In this document: one piece after another, positions 1 through 6,562 of the stretch
Layout of the letters: every line of letters starts with the position of its first letter
Numbering within the stretch: position 1 is the stretch's first letter
NCBI GenBank assembly: GCA_020849935.1
Contig: JADZFJ010000492.1
Coordinates: forward strand, 1-7,470
Reading direction: 5' to 3'
Source of the DNA: Crocinitomix sp.
Lineage (GTDB): Bacteria > Bacteroidota > Bacteroidia > Flavobacteriales_D > Crocinitomicaceae
Length of the DNA: 7,470 bases
Made by a program: the position numbers and the translations under genes
Notes under the pieces: generated by a model
What the model saw: only the letters and a program-made list of their open reading frames with translations
The model's database searches: none
What the model was told of the DNA's origin: nothing

Positions 1-1250
1 ACAATACTTGTGACCCCTTTCATGAATTTTTGTTTGATTTTTGCGCCTGTTACTGGGTGAGCAACAGTAGGATTTGCTCCAACTACGAGGATACAATCCG
101 TATATTTTAAATCTTCGATTGAATTCGTGGCTGCACCCGTTCCAAACGATCGTTGCATTCCTAATGCTGTTGGCGAGTGACAAACCCGTGCACAGCAATC
201 AATATTATTCGTTCCAACAATGGCACGCATGAACTTTTGCATGAGGTAATTCTCCTCATTTGGTGTACGAGCCGATGAAATTCCTGCAATAGCGTCAGGA
301 CCGCTTTCTTTTAAAATTCGTTTGAATTCGTTGGTGATATAATCATAAGCTTCATCCCACGATACATTTTCAAATTCGCCGTTGGCACGTTTAATCATCG
401 GAGAACGTAATCTTTCTGCGTGATTATAAAATTTGAAGGCAAAACGACCTTTTAAACAGGTGTGTCCACCATTGGCGGCAGCTTCATAAGGCGCTTGGAT
501 GGATAATATTTTTCCATTTTTTGTCGCGACAGCAAGGTTGCATCCAACCCCACAATAGGTACAAACAGTTCGAGTAACTTCTTCTGTTTTAATTGCTTTT
601 GATTGGAAAACATCGGAGATTGCGCTCGTTGGACAGGCTTGCGCACACGCACCACAACTTACACAATCTGAACCCATAAATGTCTCATTCGCTCCTTTCA
701 CAATATGGCTGTCAAAACCTCTTCCAGCCATGCTCAATACAAATTCACCTTGAACTTCATCACACGCACGTACACATCTGAAACAATTGATACATTTTGA
801 GAAATCAGAGGTCATGTAAGGATGTGAAAGATCTTTTTTACGATCTAAATGGTTGGCTCCCTTTTCATAACGAACGGAACGAATTCCAACTTGTGCCGCT
901 ACATCCTGTAATTCGCAATTTCCATTTACTTCGCAGGTTAAACAATCAAGCGGATGGTCAGTCAGCACCAATTCGATGATGTTTTTTCGCAAACGTTGCA
1001 CATTTTCTGAATCTGGATAAATAAACTGTCCTTCACCAATTGGCGTATGACAAGATGCCAATGCTTTGGTTTTACCATTTTCTTCAAAAGCCACATCTAC
1101 ACTACACACCCTGCAAGAACCAAAAGGATCTAAATTTGGGGCGTCACAAAGTGTTGGTACTTTGTCGGTATGATTCCTTTTGAGAAAAGTCAAAATAGAT
1201 TCTCCTTCGTTGATTTCGAATGGTTTATTATTGATGTAGGCTATTTTCAT
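1..1250 (-). CDS. fdsA: NAD-dependent formate dehydrogenase, catalytic alpha subunit (3' end cut by window edge)
   Basis: Formate-oxidising molybdenum or tungsten subunit, probably cytoplasmic. It would pass electrons from a bis-MGD centre through iron-sulfur clusters to the NuoEF-like partner encoded just upstream. About 416 residues are visible; the family usually exceeds 900, so over half lies beyond position 1. Seen in order: a [2Fe-2S] ferredoxin domain (C35, C46, C49, C67); a NuoG-type His/Cys [4Fe-4S] site (H99, C103, C106, C112); two further [4Fe-4S] sites (C153/156/159/163 and C196/199/202/206); and the molybdopterin-domain [4Fe-4S] (C230, C233, C237, C265, with K267 after it). The motif CCARVCHSP follows, where C357-H358 matches the metal-ligand Cys and neighbouring His of formate dehydrogenases. 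The metal ligand is Cys, encoded by TGT, not selenocysteine. The frame is open throughout. The ATG at 1250 opens directly into the ferredoxin fold (MKIAYINNKP). The catalytic pair argues against complex I NuoG. The gene lies 30 bp downstream of the diaphorase gene, so co-transcription is likely. Confidence 0.9.
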   Translation of the reverse strand, partial: MKIAYINNKPFEINEGESILTFLKRNHTDKVPTLCDAPNLDPFGSCRVCSVDVAFEENGKTKALASCHTPIGEGQFIYPDSENVQRLRKNIIELVLTDHPLDCLTCEVNGNCELQDVAAQVGIRSVRYEKGANHLDRKKDLSHPYMTSDFSKCINCFRCVRACDEVQGEFVLSMAGRGFDSHIVKGANETFMGSDCVSCGACAQACPTSAISDVFQSKAIKTEEVTRTVCTYCGVGCNLAVATKNGKILSIQAPYEAAANGGHTCLKGRFAFKFYNHAERLRSPMIKRANGEFENVSWDEAYDYITNEFKRILKESGPDAIAGISSARTPNEENYLMQKFMRAIVGTNNIDCCARVCHSPTALGMQRSFGTGAATNSIEDLKYTDCILVVGANPTVAHPVTGAKIKQKFMKGVTSI

Positions 1251-1280
1251 GGCAAAATATGTTTAGGAGCAAATAAACAA

Positions 1281-2939
1281 TTAATTAGCTTTAAAGTAAG
1301 TTTTTAATTCTTGATCAAAATACATGAGTGCATTTTGAACGGGAAGAGGAATTCCTCCGCCGTGTGCACACAGTGAACCGATTTGAAGGGTATGTAAAAG
1401 ATCATTTAATAATTCACGGTCAATTTTTGACGTTCCTTCAGCAGCGCTTTTAAACATTTCATGGCCTCGTTTTGTGCCAAGGCGACAAGGGAAACATTTT
1501 CCACAACTCTCAAAAGCAGCGAAGTCAAATAAATGTTCAATGAATTTAATCATCGGAAAACTTTCTGGAATGCAGACAATCGAAGCGTGTCCAAGCAAAA
1601 ATCCAGCATTTCCAAACGATTCAAAATCAATGGAAAGTTCTGGTATTTTAGAAACCGGCACCAATCCTCCCAAAGGTCCTCCAATTTGCATGGCTTTAAC
1701 GGGATATTTGAATCCTCCACCATACTCATTAATAACGGTTGAAAGTGGCGTTCCCATTTCAACCTCGTAAATGCCCGGATTGTTAAAAAAGCTATCGAGA
1801 CAAACTAATTTGGTACCACTTGATTTGGCGGTTCCTAAATTTTTATAAAACTCACCACCTTTTGTCAAAATAGTATGAACAGCTGCCAATGTTTCGACAT
1901 TATTTACAACAGTTGGTTTGTTGAATAAACCTTGTTGGGTCGGGTAGGGAGGACGCGTTCTGACTTCTGGTCGTTGTCCTTCGATAGAATTAATCAAAGC
2001 TGTTTCTTCACCACAGATATATGCACCTTGCGCCTGAATCACTTTAAAATTAAAGTTAAATTGTGAACCTAGAATATTTTTACCAAGCAAATCATTTTCA
2101 ACCAGCTCATTAATGGCATCTTGAACGATTTTAACCGCTTCCGGATATTCAGCGCGAATGTATAAAACCCCATAATCTGCACCGGTGATATAACCAGCAA
2201 TCATCATCCCAAAAAGCACTGAATGAGGTCTTTGTTCTAATAAATACCGGTCCGAATAGGCACCTGGATCACCCTCATCCGCATTACAAATTATAAATTT
2301 TTGATCGGCTTCGGCATTTTTACACGATTCTAGTTTGAATCCCATCGGAAATCCAGCACCACCACGACCACGAATGTTTGAAAGTTTAATTTCGTTCAAA
2401 GCCACCATTGGATCTTCGCGCAAAACTTTCATTAAAAGTGAATAATGTGCATCTAAACCTAGATAAGGTGCTGTTAAAAGCGGTTCACCAATTGATTTTA
2501 CAATGTATTGATCTTGATTTGATTGAGAAGTACCCGTCAAAATTTCTGCAATTTCTTCTTCCGTTTTTGCAGAATAATTTTTGCCTTGATAATTAAATGC
2601 CCCATTTTCATGGCATCTCCCTAAACAGGTCATGTGGCCAATTTCTGAAGCATCTACATGTTTTTCAAGGATGGTTTGCACAGCGTCTTGTTTTCCACTA
2701 CATACACAAGCGGTGCCGTTGCAGATGTACACTTTCTTGTTTTGATTTTCAGGTTTCATGAAATCATAGAAAGTGGCGGTACCATAAGTGATCGATTTGC
2801 CAATTAAAAATTCTTCGGCAATCCGGTCTAAATCTTTCGAAGATGGCGTTCCAGTTTGTCTTGAAGCAATTCCTAATTCTTCAAATAAATTGACTTCTAA
2901 TCCTTTTCTTCCAGATAATTCACTCAGGTTTTTTGACAT
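1281..2939 (-). CDS. fdsB: Formate dehydrogenase diaphorase (beta) subunit, NuoE-NuoF fusion
   Basis: NADH/FMN-binding subunit of 552 residues that should accept electrons from the alpha subunit and reduce NAD+. Residues about 35-135 are a NuoE-like thioredoxin-fold domain. It keeps a short helical segment before the GTATFY motif (53-58) and the four [2Fe-2S] ligands C73, C78, C105 and C109. Residues about 155-550 are NuoF-like: glycine-rich RGRGGAGFP (190-198), CNADEGDPG (218-226), the ICGEETAL motif (308-315), then the [4Fe-4S] ligands C479, C482, C485 (ESCGKCFPCR) and C524. In the best-known soluble formate dehydrogenases the NuoE-like subunit (FdsG) is a separate protein; here it is part of this chain and no separate gene precedes it. 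The ATG at 2939 is the first Met after an in-frame TAA eight codons upstream. No Shine-Dalgarno sequence is visible, as is usual in Bacteroidetes. Annotation pipelines may call this an NADH-quinone oxidoreductase subunit E/F. An extra Cys, C80, lies next to the cluster ligands. The function rests on the adjacent formate dehydrogenase alpha gene. Confidence 0.88.
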   Translation of the reverse strand: MSKNLSELSGRKGLEVNLFEELGIASRQTGTPSSKDLDRIAEEFLIGKSITYGTATFYDFMKPENQNKKVYICNGTACVCSGKQDAVQTILEKHVDASEIGHMTCLGRCHENGAFNYQGKNYSAKTEEEIAEILTGTSQSNQDQYIVKSIGEPLLTAPYLGLDAHYSLLMKVLREDPMVALNEIKLSNIRGRGGAGFPMGFKLESCKNAEADQKFIICNADEGDPGAYSDRYLLEQRPHSVLFGMMIAGYITGADYGVLYIRAEYPEAVKIVQDAINELVENDLLGKNILGSQFNFNFKVIQAQGAYICGEETALINSIEGQRPEVRTRPPYPTQQGLFNKPTVVNNVETLAAVHTILTKGGEFYKNLGTAKSSGTKLVCLDSFFNNPGIYEVEMGTPLSTVINEYGGGFKYPVKAMQIGGPLGGLVPVSKIPELSIDFESFGNAGFLLGHASIVCIPESFPMIKFIEHLFDFAAFESCGKCFPCRLGTKRGHEMFKSAAEGTSKIDRELLNDLLHTLQIGSLCAHGGGIPLPVQNALMYFDQELKTYFKAN

Positions 2940-3006
2940 CGCAGTATAGTTTGCACTAAATTAGCAAAAAAGATTTTCAAATGAGTACAGAAAGGATTCA
3001 AATATT

Positions 3007-3039
3007 AAATAAGAAATGTTGACATACCTTATTTGACAT
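3007..3039. promoter_or_regulatory. Imperfect palindrome overlapping a direct repeat, candidate operator before fdsB
   Basis: Positions 3007-3034 form a 28-bp imperfect palindrome. The outer arms aaataag (3007-3013) and cttattt (3028-3034) pair perfectly, and an inner atgt/acat pair (3016-3019 with 3022-3025) gives 11 of 14 symmetric matches. Overlapping it is a direct repeat of ttgacat at 3019-3025 and 3033-3039, one 14-bp period apart. The element lies 67 bp upstream of the fdsB start and 57 bp past the dacB stop. Its position suits an operator for the formate dehydrogenase genes. It could also be a weak AT-rich hairpin after dacB, but it has few G-C pairs and no clean T-tract. I found no convincing TTG...TAnnTTTG promoter for fdsB in this gap. 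Function is inference. Confidence 0.3.
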
Positions 3040-3096
3040 CCATTTTTTGCTGGTAAAACTGGTTAATAATTATCTAAGTGTATATTTATCAGATTT

Positions 3097-4578
3097 TTAA
3101 TAGATGGATAATTTTACTAAGATGTTTTCACAAAATTTCGTAATATCCGAACTAGCTCCGTTAAAATTGTTAAAAATGATTCCGTAGGCTAATTTTTTTC
3201 CAGTTTTCGAGTCGACATAACCTGCGTAAGATCGAATGCGGGTCATACTTCCACTTTTCCCATACGCTCTTCCTTCTGCAGTGGTGCCTGTGCACATGGC
3301 GCTCATAGTTCCTTTTTTACCAGCAAGCGCCAAACTATTTTTGAAGCTCTGCGCACCTTCTGCTTTGTTCATATATCCCAACAACTCAACTAAAAACTTA
3401 GCTGAAACTGCATTCGATCGAGAAAGTCCGCTACCATCAGCCATAAATAATCCAGCTCCTGCTTTTGAACTCCAATAATTCGAGCAGATTTGAGCACCAT
3501 TATACGTACTTCCATAACCTGATTTTTTATAGGATATTTCGCATAGCAAATGCTCGGCAAATAAATTGATACTTTTTTGATTCACCTCGTCGATAATGGA
3601 TCCCAAACTCGGCGAAGAATGTTCAAAAATTGGCTGAAGCGTTGGCTTTACAAATTCAGGGTTTTTGCTTAATTCACGAAAAGAAGTTGAACCATTTTTT
3701 ATTTCTATCCCGGTGATTTTTAGAACGTGATACAGCTCTACCGAAATTAATCGTTCAGGGTCTGGAATACTGGCTTTAACTTCAAAACTTTCTTTGCCTT
3801 TTGGAATCGTGCCGCGGATAAACCAATCGTACGAATAAGGCGCACCAAAAACATACGAATCGTCCGAGCCATTGCCTGCTTTTACGGCATTTTGAATCGT
3901 TAATCCATGAATGTAAGGATTAATGCATAAAAGTTCAGTAGAATCTCCTTCATTCAAACCACTGCTAAACTCTAACCGGCACATATTGTCATAAACCGTT
4001 AAGCCATTTGGGCCCGCACCATAGTAATTCCCTAAATCTCCCCACACCCAACCAGTTGGCACACCATCATAGCGGTATTTTGATCCATCTCCTATAACTC
4101 TTCCTGTAATTTTTTTGATGCCAAAAGCCTTAATTTTCTCTGCCCATTCGTACAAAAAGCTGTCTTGCGCGCCAATTTTATTGTAATATTTCGAACCTAA
4201 GGTTGGATCACCGCCGCCGACAATGTACAAATCGCCATTTAAAACCCCCGTCAACGAATCAAAATCACCGCTGTACATTAATTTCGTCTTAAAACGATAG
4301 TTTCTACCAAGCATTTGGCTGGCTGTTGCCGTTGTAACTAATTTCATCGTTGAAGCACTTGGGAGCGCCATTTGACCATTATAATCGGCTACTAATTCAC
4401 CCGTTGACAAGTTTTTAACGTAAAAACTAATCGCAGCACCTGACAATTTTGGATTCAGTGCCAATTCATCAATGTACTTTTGAATCAGGTTGTCCGGTTT
4501 GAGCGGTGTGGTAGCCACTTGAGCTTCACTATAACCACTCATTAAAAACAAGGATAAGAACGCGAATAAATGTCTCAT
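3097..4578 (-). CDS. dacB: D-alanyl-D-alanine carboxypeptidase/endopeptidase, PBP4 (peptidase S13) family
   Basis: Secreted serine enzyme that trims or cleaves D-Ala-containing peptides of peptidoglycan in the periplasm. From the ATG at 4578 it has 493 residues, close to the usual PBP4 length. The N-terminus is a signal peptide: R2, a hydrophobic stretch at about 4-15, and a likely cleavage after S17-E18-A19. No lipobox Cys is seen. The three active-site motifs are present: S76-T-M-K79 in the context PSASTMK (nucleophile Ser and Lys), S336-I-N338, and K441-S-G443 (KSG in place of the common KTG). The long insertion between the first two motifs is typical of class C low-molecular-mass PBPs. 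The DGSGLSR motif (381-387) is also typical. Six Cys (200, 218, 346, 365, 429, 483) lie in the exported part and could form disulfides (inference). A TTG three codons upstream (4587) can also open the frame, but the ATG preceded by an A-rich CACAAA is preferred. The gene is divergent from asnB across 53 bp and 157 bp upstream of fdsB, and is probably transcribed separately from the latter. Confidence 0.93.
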   Translation of the reverse strand: MRHLFAFLSLFLMSGYSEAQVATTPLKPDNLIQKYIDELALNPKLSGAAISFYVKNLSTGELVADYNGQMALPSASTMKLVTTATASQMLGRNYRFKTKLMYSGDFDSLTGVLNGDLYIVGGGDPTLGSKYYNKIGAQDSFLYEWAEKIKAFGIKKITGRVIGDGSKYRYDGVPTGWVWGDLGNYYGAGPNGLTVYDNMCRLEFSSGLNEGDSTELLCINPYIHGLTIQNAVKAGNGSDDSYVFGAPYSYDWFIRGTIPKGKESFEVKASIPDPERLISVELYHVLKITGIEIKNGSTSFRELSKNPEFVKPTLQPIFEHSSPSLGSIIDEVNQKSINLFAEHLLCEISYKKSGYGSTYNGAQICSNYWSSKAGAGLFMADGSGLSRSNAVSAKFLVELLGYMNKAEGAQSFKNSLALAGKKGTMSAMCTGTTAEGRAYGKSGSMTRIRSYAGYVDSKTGKKLAYGIIFNNFNGASSDITKFCENILVKLSIY

Positions 4579-4612
4579 TTTGTGCAAGTGTATTTCGATT
4601 CAATTATATTTG
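4579..4612 (+). promoter_or_regulatory. Bacteroidetes-type promoter for asnB
   Basis: TATATTTG at 4605-4612 matches the Bacteroidetes -7 consensus TAnnTTTG perfectly. TTTG at 4579-4582 lies 22 bp upstream, within the loose spacing described for flavobacterial -33 TTG elements. Transcription would start a few bases past 4612, giving a leader of roughly 10-16 nt before the TTG start at 4632. The -33 element directly abuts the dacB start codon on the other strand (4578), so polymerase bound here would cover the dacB start region. On the minus strand, TATAATTG (4608-4601) has one mismatch to the same -7 consensus and could serve dacB, but no -33 TTG is seen at the right distance. The promoter is predicted from sequence only. 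Confidence 0.5.
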
Positions 4613-4631
4613 TGCTTATAAATTTAGAATT

Positions 4632-6494
4632 TTGTGCGGTATAATTGGTATTTGGGCTAAAAATAATCTAGGAATTCAAGAACTTCCTAAATTATCGAAT
4701 GCAGTTGAAAAGCTTAAACACCGAGGACCAGACGCTGCTTCCTTTCAACTTTACGAAAACTGTGGATTTGGGCATACCCGTTTGTCCATTATTGACACCG
4801 ATGTCCGCTCAAACCAACCGTTTATTTCCGAAGATGCGCGTTATACCATGGTTTTTAATGGCGAAATTTATAATTATCGCGATTTAAGGGCAAACCTTGA
4901 ACAAGAAGGGGTTCATTTTAAGACCAGCGGAGATACAGAGGTGTTGTTTGAATTACTAAAATTGAAAGGAAAAGCAGCCCTTCAACTGTTGGACGGTTTT
5001 TTTGCGTTTGCATTTTATGATGCTCATGAGCAAACGATTTTATTAGCACGGGACCGAATCGGAATCAAACCTTTATTAGTCTATGAAGATGAGGATAAAA
5101 TAATTTTCAGCTCAGAACTTCAACCATTCTTTGATTTTGGAATTAAGGTTGATGTGAATGAAACGGCCTTGAACAATTATTTTGGATTCACTTATACGCC
5201 TGCACCAGCAACCATGTTAAAAAATGTGGTTAAAATTTTACCCGGTCAATTGGCAGAAATTAAAGCGGGCGAGCTTCATTTAGCACAATATTATTCTTTG
5301 GAGGTAGCCCATTCAACACTCGGTTTTGAGGAGGCGAAAATTCAACTTCGAAAATTGGTAAAAACCAGTGTTAACAACCGTTTACTGGCCGATGTTCCTG
5401 TAGGTTGTTTTTTGAGTGGAGGGGTCGATTCATCCGTTATTGCCGCAGTAGCCATTCAAGAAAAACCAGATTTACACACCTTTTCAATTGGGTTTGACCA
5501 CCCTTATTTTAATGAAGCGGGTTATGCCAAGGAAGTCGCAAAACACATTGGATCGAACCATACCGAGTTTATTTTAACAAAAGACGACTTTAAAGAAAAT
5601 TTTCAAGATTTTTTGAAAACAATCGACGAGCCTTTTGCGGATTCCTCTGCCTTTGCCGTGTACATGCTTTCTAAAAAAACGAAACCATTTGTCACCGTAG
5701 CTTTGAGTGGAGATGGGGCAGATGAATTGTTTGGTGGCTATCGGAAACATAAGGCAATGTTTCAAATGGCCAATCTGAGTGGCACCAAAAGAAACCTAAT
5801 TAAATGGGGAGCTGGTTTTTTGAAACCTTTAAAATCCAATCGTTCGTCAAGAATAGGTGAATTTAACCGAAAATTACAAAAGCTCAATAAAGGATTAAAA
5901 GATGAACCGAAAGATCGTTATTTAAACTGGTGTCAATTTATTGAAAGTGGCACACGAAAAAAATTATTTTCAAAAAATTTTAAAGAAAATTCGCTCGATT
6001 TAGCACGTTTTGATTGGAATGATCTAAACGCTCAATTATTCGCCGATCAAACCTATGTCTTACCGAATGATATGCTCAAAAAAGTAGATTTAATGAGCAT
6101 GGCATTTGCACTCGAAGTGCGTGTACCCTTTTTAGACCACAAAATTGTTGAATTTGCCAACTCCTTGCCGTTTTCGTACAAAGTCAATAATCAGGGAGGT
6201 AAACAATTGTTAAAAGCTGCCTTTTCAGATTTATTGCCAGCATCTGTTTTTAATCGTCCAAAAAAAGGATTTGAAATTCCATTAAAGGATTGGCTAGGGG
6301 AGACCTTAGATGCGATTTTCGAAGGTGAACTTTTCACCAAAGAGTATTTAGCTCGACAGGGACAATTTGAGTGGGAATACATTCAAACATTGCGTAAAAA
6401 TTGGCAAAAATCGTCTTTTGGAGATTCGATTTATTTGGTGTGGGCTTTGGTGGTTTATCAATATTGGTGGAACAGAAACATTCACAATATCTAA
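4632..6494 (+). CDS. asnB: Asparagine synthetase (glutamine-hydrolysing) type amidotransferase
   Basis: Cytoplasmic two-domain enzyme of 620 residues that hydrolyses glutamine and transfers the ammonia to an AMP-activated carboxylate, classically aspartate to asparagine. The N-terminal class II glutamine amidotransferase domain (about 2-190) shows MCGIIGIW with nucleophile Cys2, R50 in HTRLSI, N76-G-E in FNGEIYN, and D101 in SGDTEV. The C-terminal synthetase domain has the PP-loop SGGVDSS (262-268), the SGDGADELFGGY motif (359-370) and LEVRVPFLD (494-502). The start codon is TTG (4632-4634). The next codon is the catalytic Cys, and the family needs Cys at the mature N-terminus, so this start is strongly indicated; no upstream in-frame ATG is seen in the intergenic gap. 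No Shine-Dalgarno sequence is present. At 620 residues it is longer than E. coli AsnB and in the size range of homologues that amidate meso-diaminopimelate in cell wall or sugars in polysaccharide clusters. Substrate is therefore uncertain: free asparagine is the default, while the neighbouring dacB and glycosyltransferase genes leave the others open. Confidence 0.93.
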   Translation: MCGIIGIWAKNNLGIQELPKLSNAVEKLKHRGPDAASFQLYENCGFGHTRLSIIDTDVRSNQPFISEDARYTMVFNGEIYNYRDLRANLEQEGVHFKTSGDTEVLFELLKLKGKAALQLLDGFFAFAFYDAHEQTILLARDRIGIKPLLVYEDEDKIIFSSELQPFFDFGIKVDVNETALNNYFGFTYTPAPATMLKNVVKILPGQLAEIKAGELHLAQYYSLEVAHSTLGFEEAKIQLRKLVKTSVNNRLLADVPVGCFLSGGVDSSVIAAVAIQEKPDLHTFSIGFDHPYFNEAGYAKEVAKHIGSNHTEFILTKDDFKENFQDFLKTIDEPFADSSAFAVYMLSKKTKPFVTVALSGDGADELFGGYRKHKAMFQMANLSGTKRNLIKWGAGFLKPLKSNRSSRIGEFNRKLQKLNKGLKDEPKDRYLNWCQFIESGTRKKLFSKNFKENSLDLARFDWNDLNAQLFADQTYVLPNDMLKKVDLMSMAFALEVRVPFLDHKIVEFANSLPFSYKVNNQGGKQLLKAAFSDLLPASVFNRPKKGFEIPLKDWLGETLDAIFEGELFTKEYLARQGQFEWEYIQTLRKNWQKSSFGDSIYLVWALVVYQYWWNRNIHNI

Positions 6495-6562
6495 AATAAA
6501 ACTACTTTTACACTACCTACACTTTATGCAATCGATTCTAAAAAGAAAAAGTCGATGAGAAA
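6495..6562 (+). other. Short spacer between asnB and glycosyltransferase gene
   Basis: This 68-bp AT-rich gap has no GC-rich hairpin, no T-tract terminator and no TAnnTTTG promoter that I can see, so the two flanking genes are probably co-transcribed. It holds a 10-codon ATG-to-TGA frame (6526-6558), which is most likely chance. The A-rich stretch just before the next ATG (AGAAA) suits initiation without a Shine-Dalgarno sequence in Bacteroidetes. Confidence 0.4.

Noticed and set aside
1474..1770. Open frame of 98 codons on the plus strand inside fdsB, and smaller antisense or alternate-frame ORFs within fdsA, fdsB, dacB and asnB.
   Set aside because: All lie wholly inside strongly supported genes, their proteins show no recognisable motif, and they look like composition shadows.
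1..2939. Reading the left genes as complex I nuoEF/nuoG or as the diaphorase part of a NAD-reducing hydrogenase.
   Set aside because: The large subunit continues into a molybdopterin domain with the formate dehydrogenase Cys-His pair, and no other nuo or hydrogenase genes are adjacent.
3007..3034. The palindrome after dacB as a rho-independent terminator.
   Set aside because: The stem has only one G-C pair in its outer arm, is interrupted by mismatches and lacks a clear T-tract in either direction; an operator role fits at least as well.
2940..3096. Search for a small RNA, tRNA or separate fdsG-like gene in the gap between dacB and fdsB.
   Set aside because: No cloverleaf, conserved RNA structure or open frame with iron-sulfur ligands was seen; only the repeat element stands out.
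4579..4587. TTG at 4587 as a start for dacB, three codons upstream of the ATG.
   Set aside because: It would only add three residues, while the ATG at 4578 gives a normal signal peptide with a basic residue next to the hydrophobic core.
6526..6558. Ten-codon ATG-to-TGA frame before the glycosyltransferase gene, ending shortly before its ATG.
   Set aside because: It is too short to support, very basic and AT-driven, with no sign of a leader-peptide attenuator such as hairpins or repeated regulatory codons.
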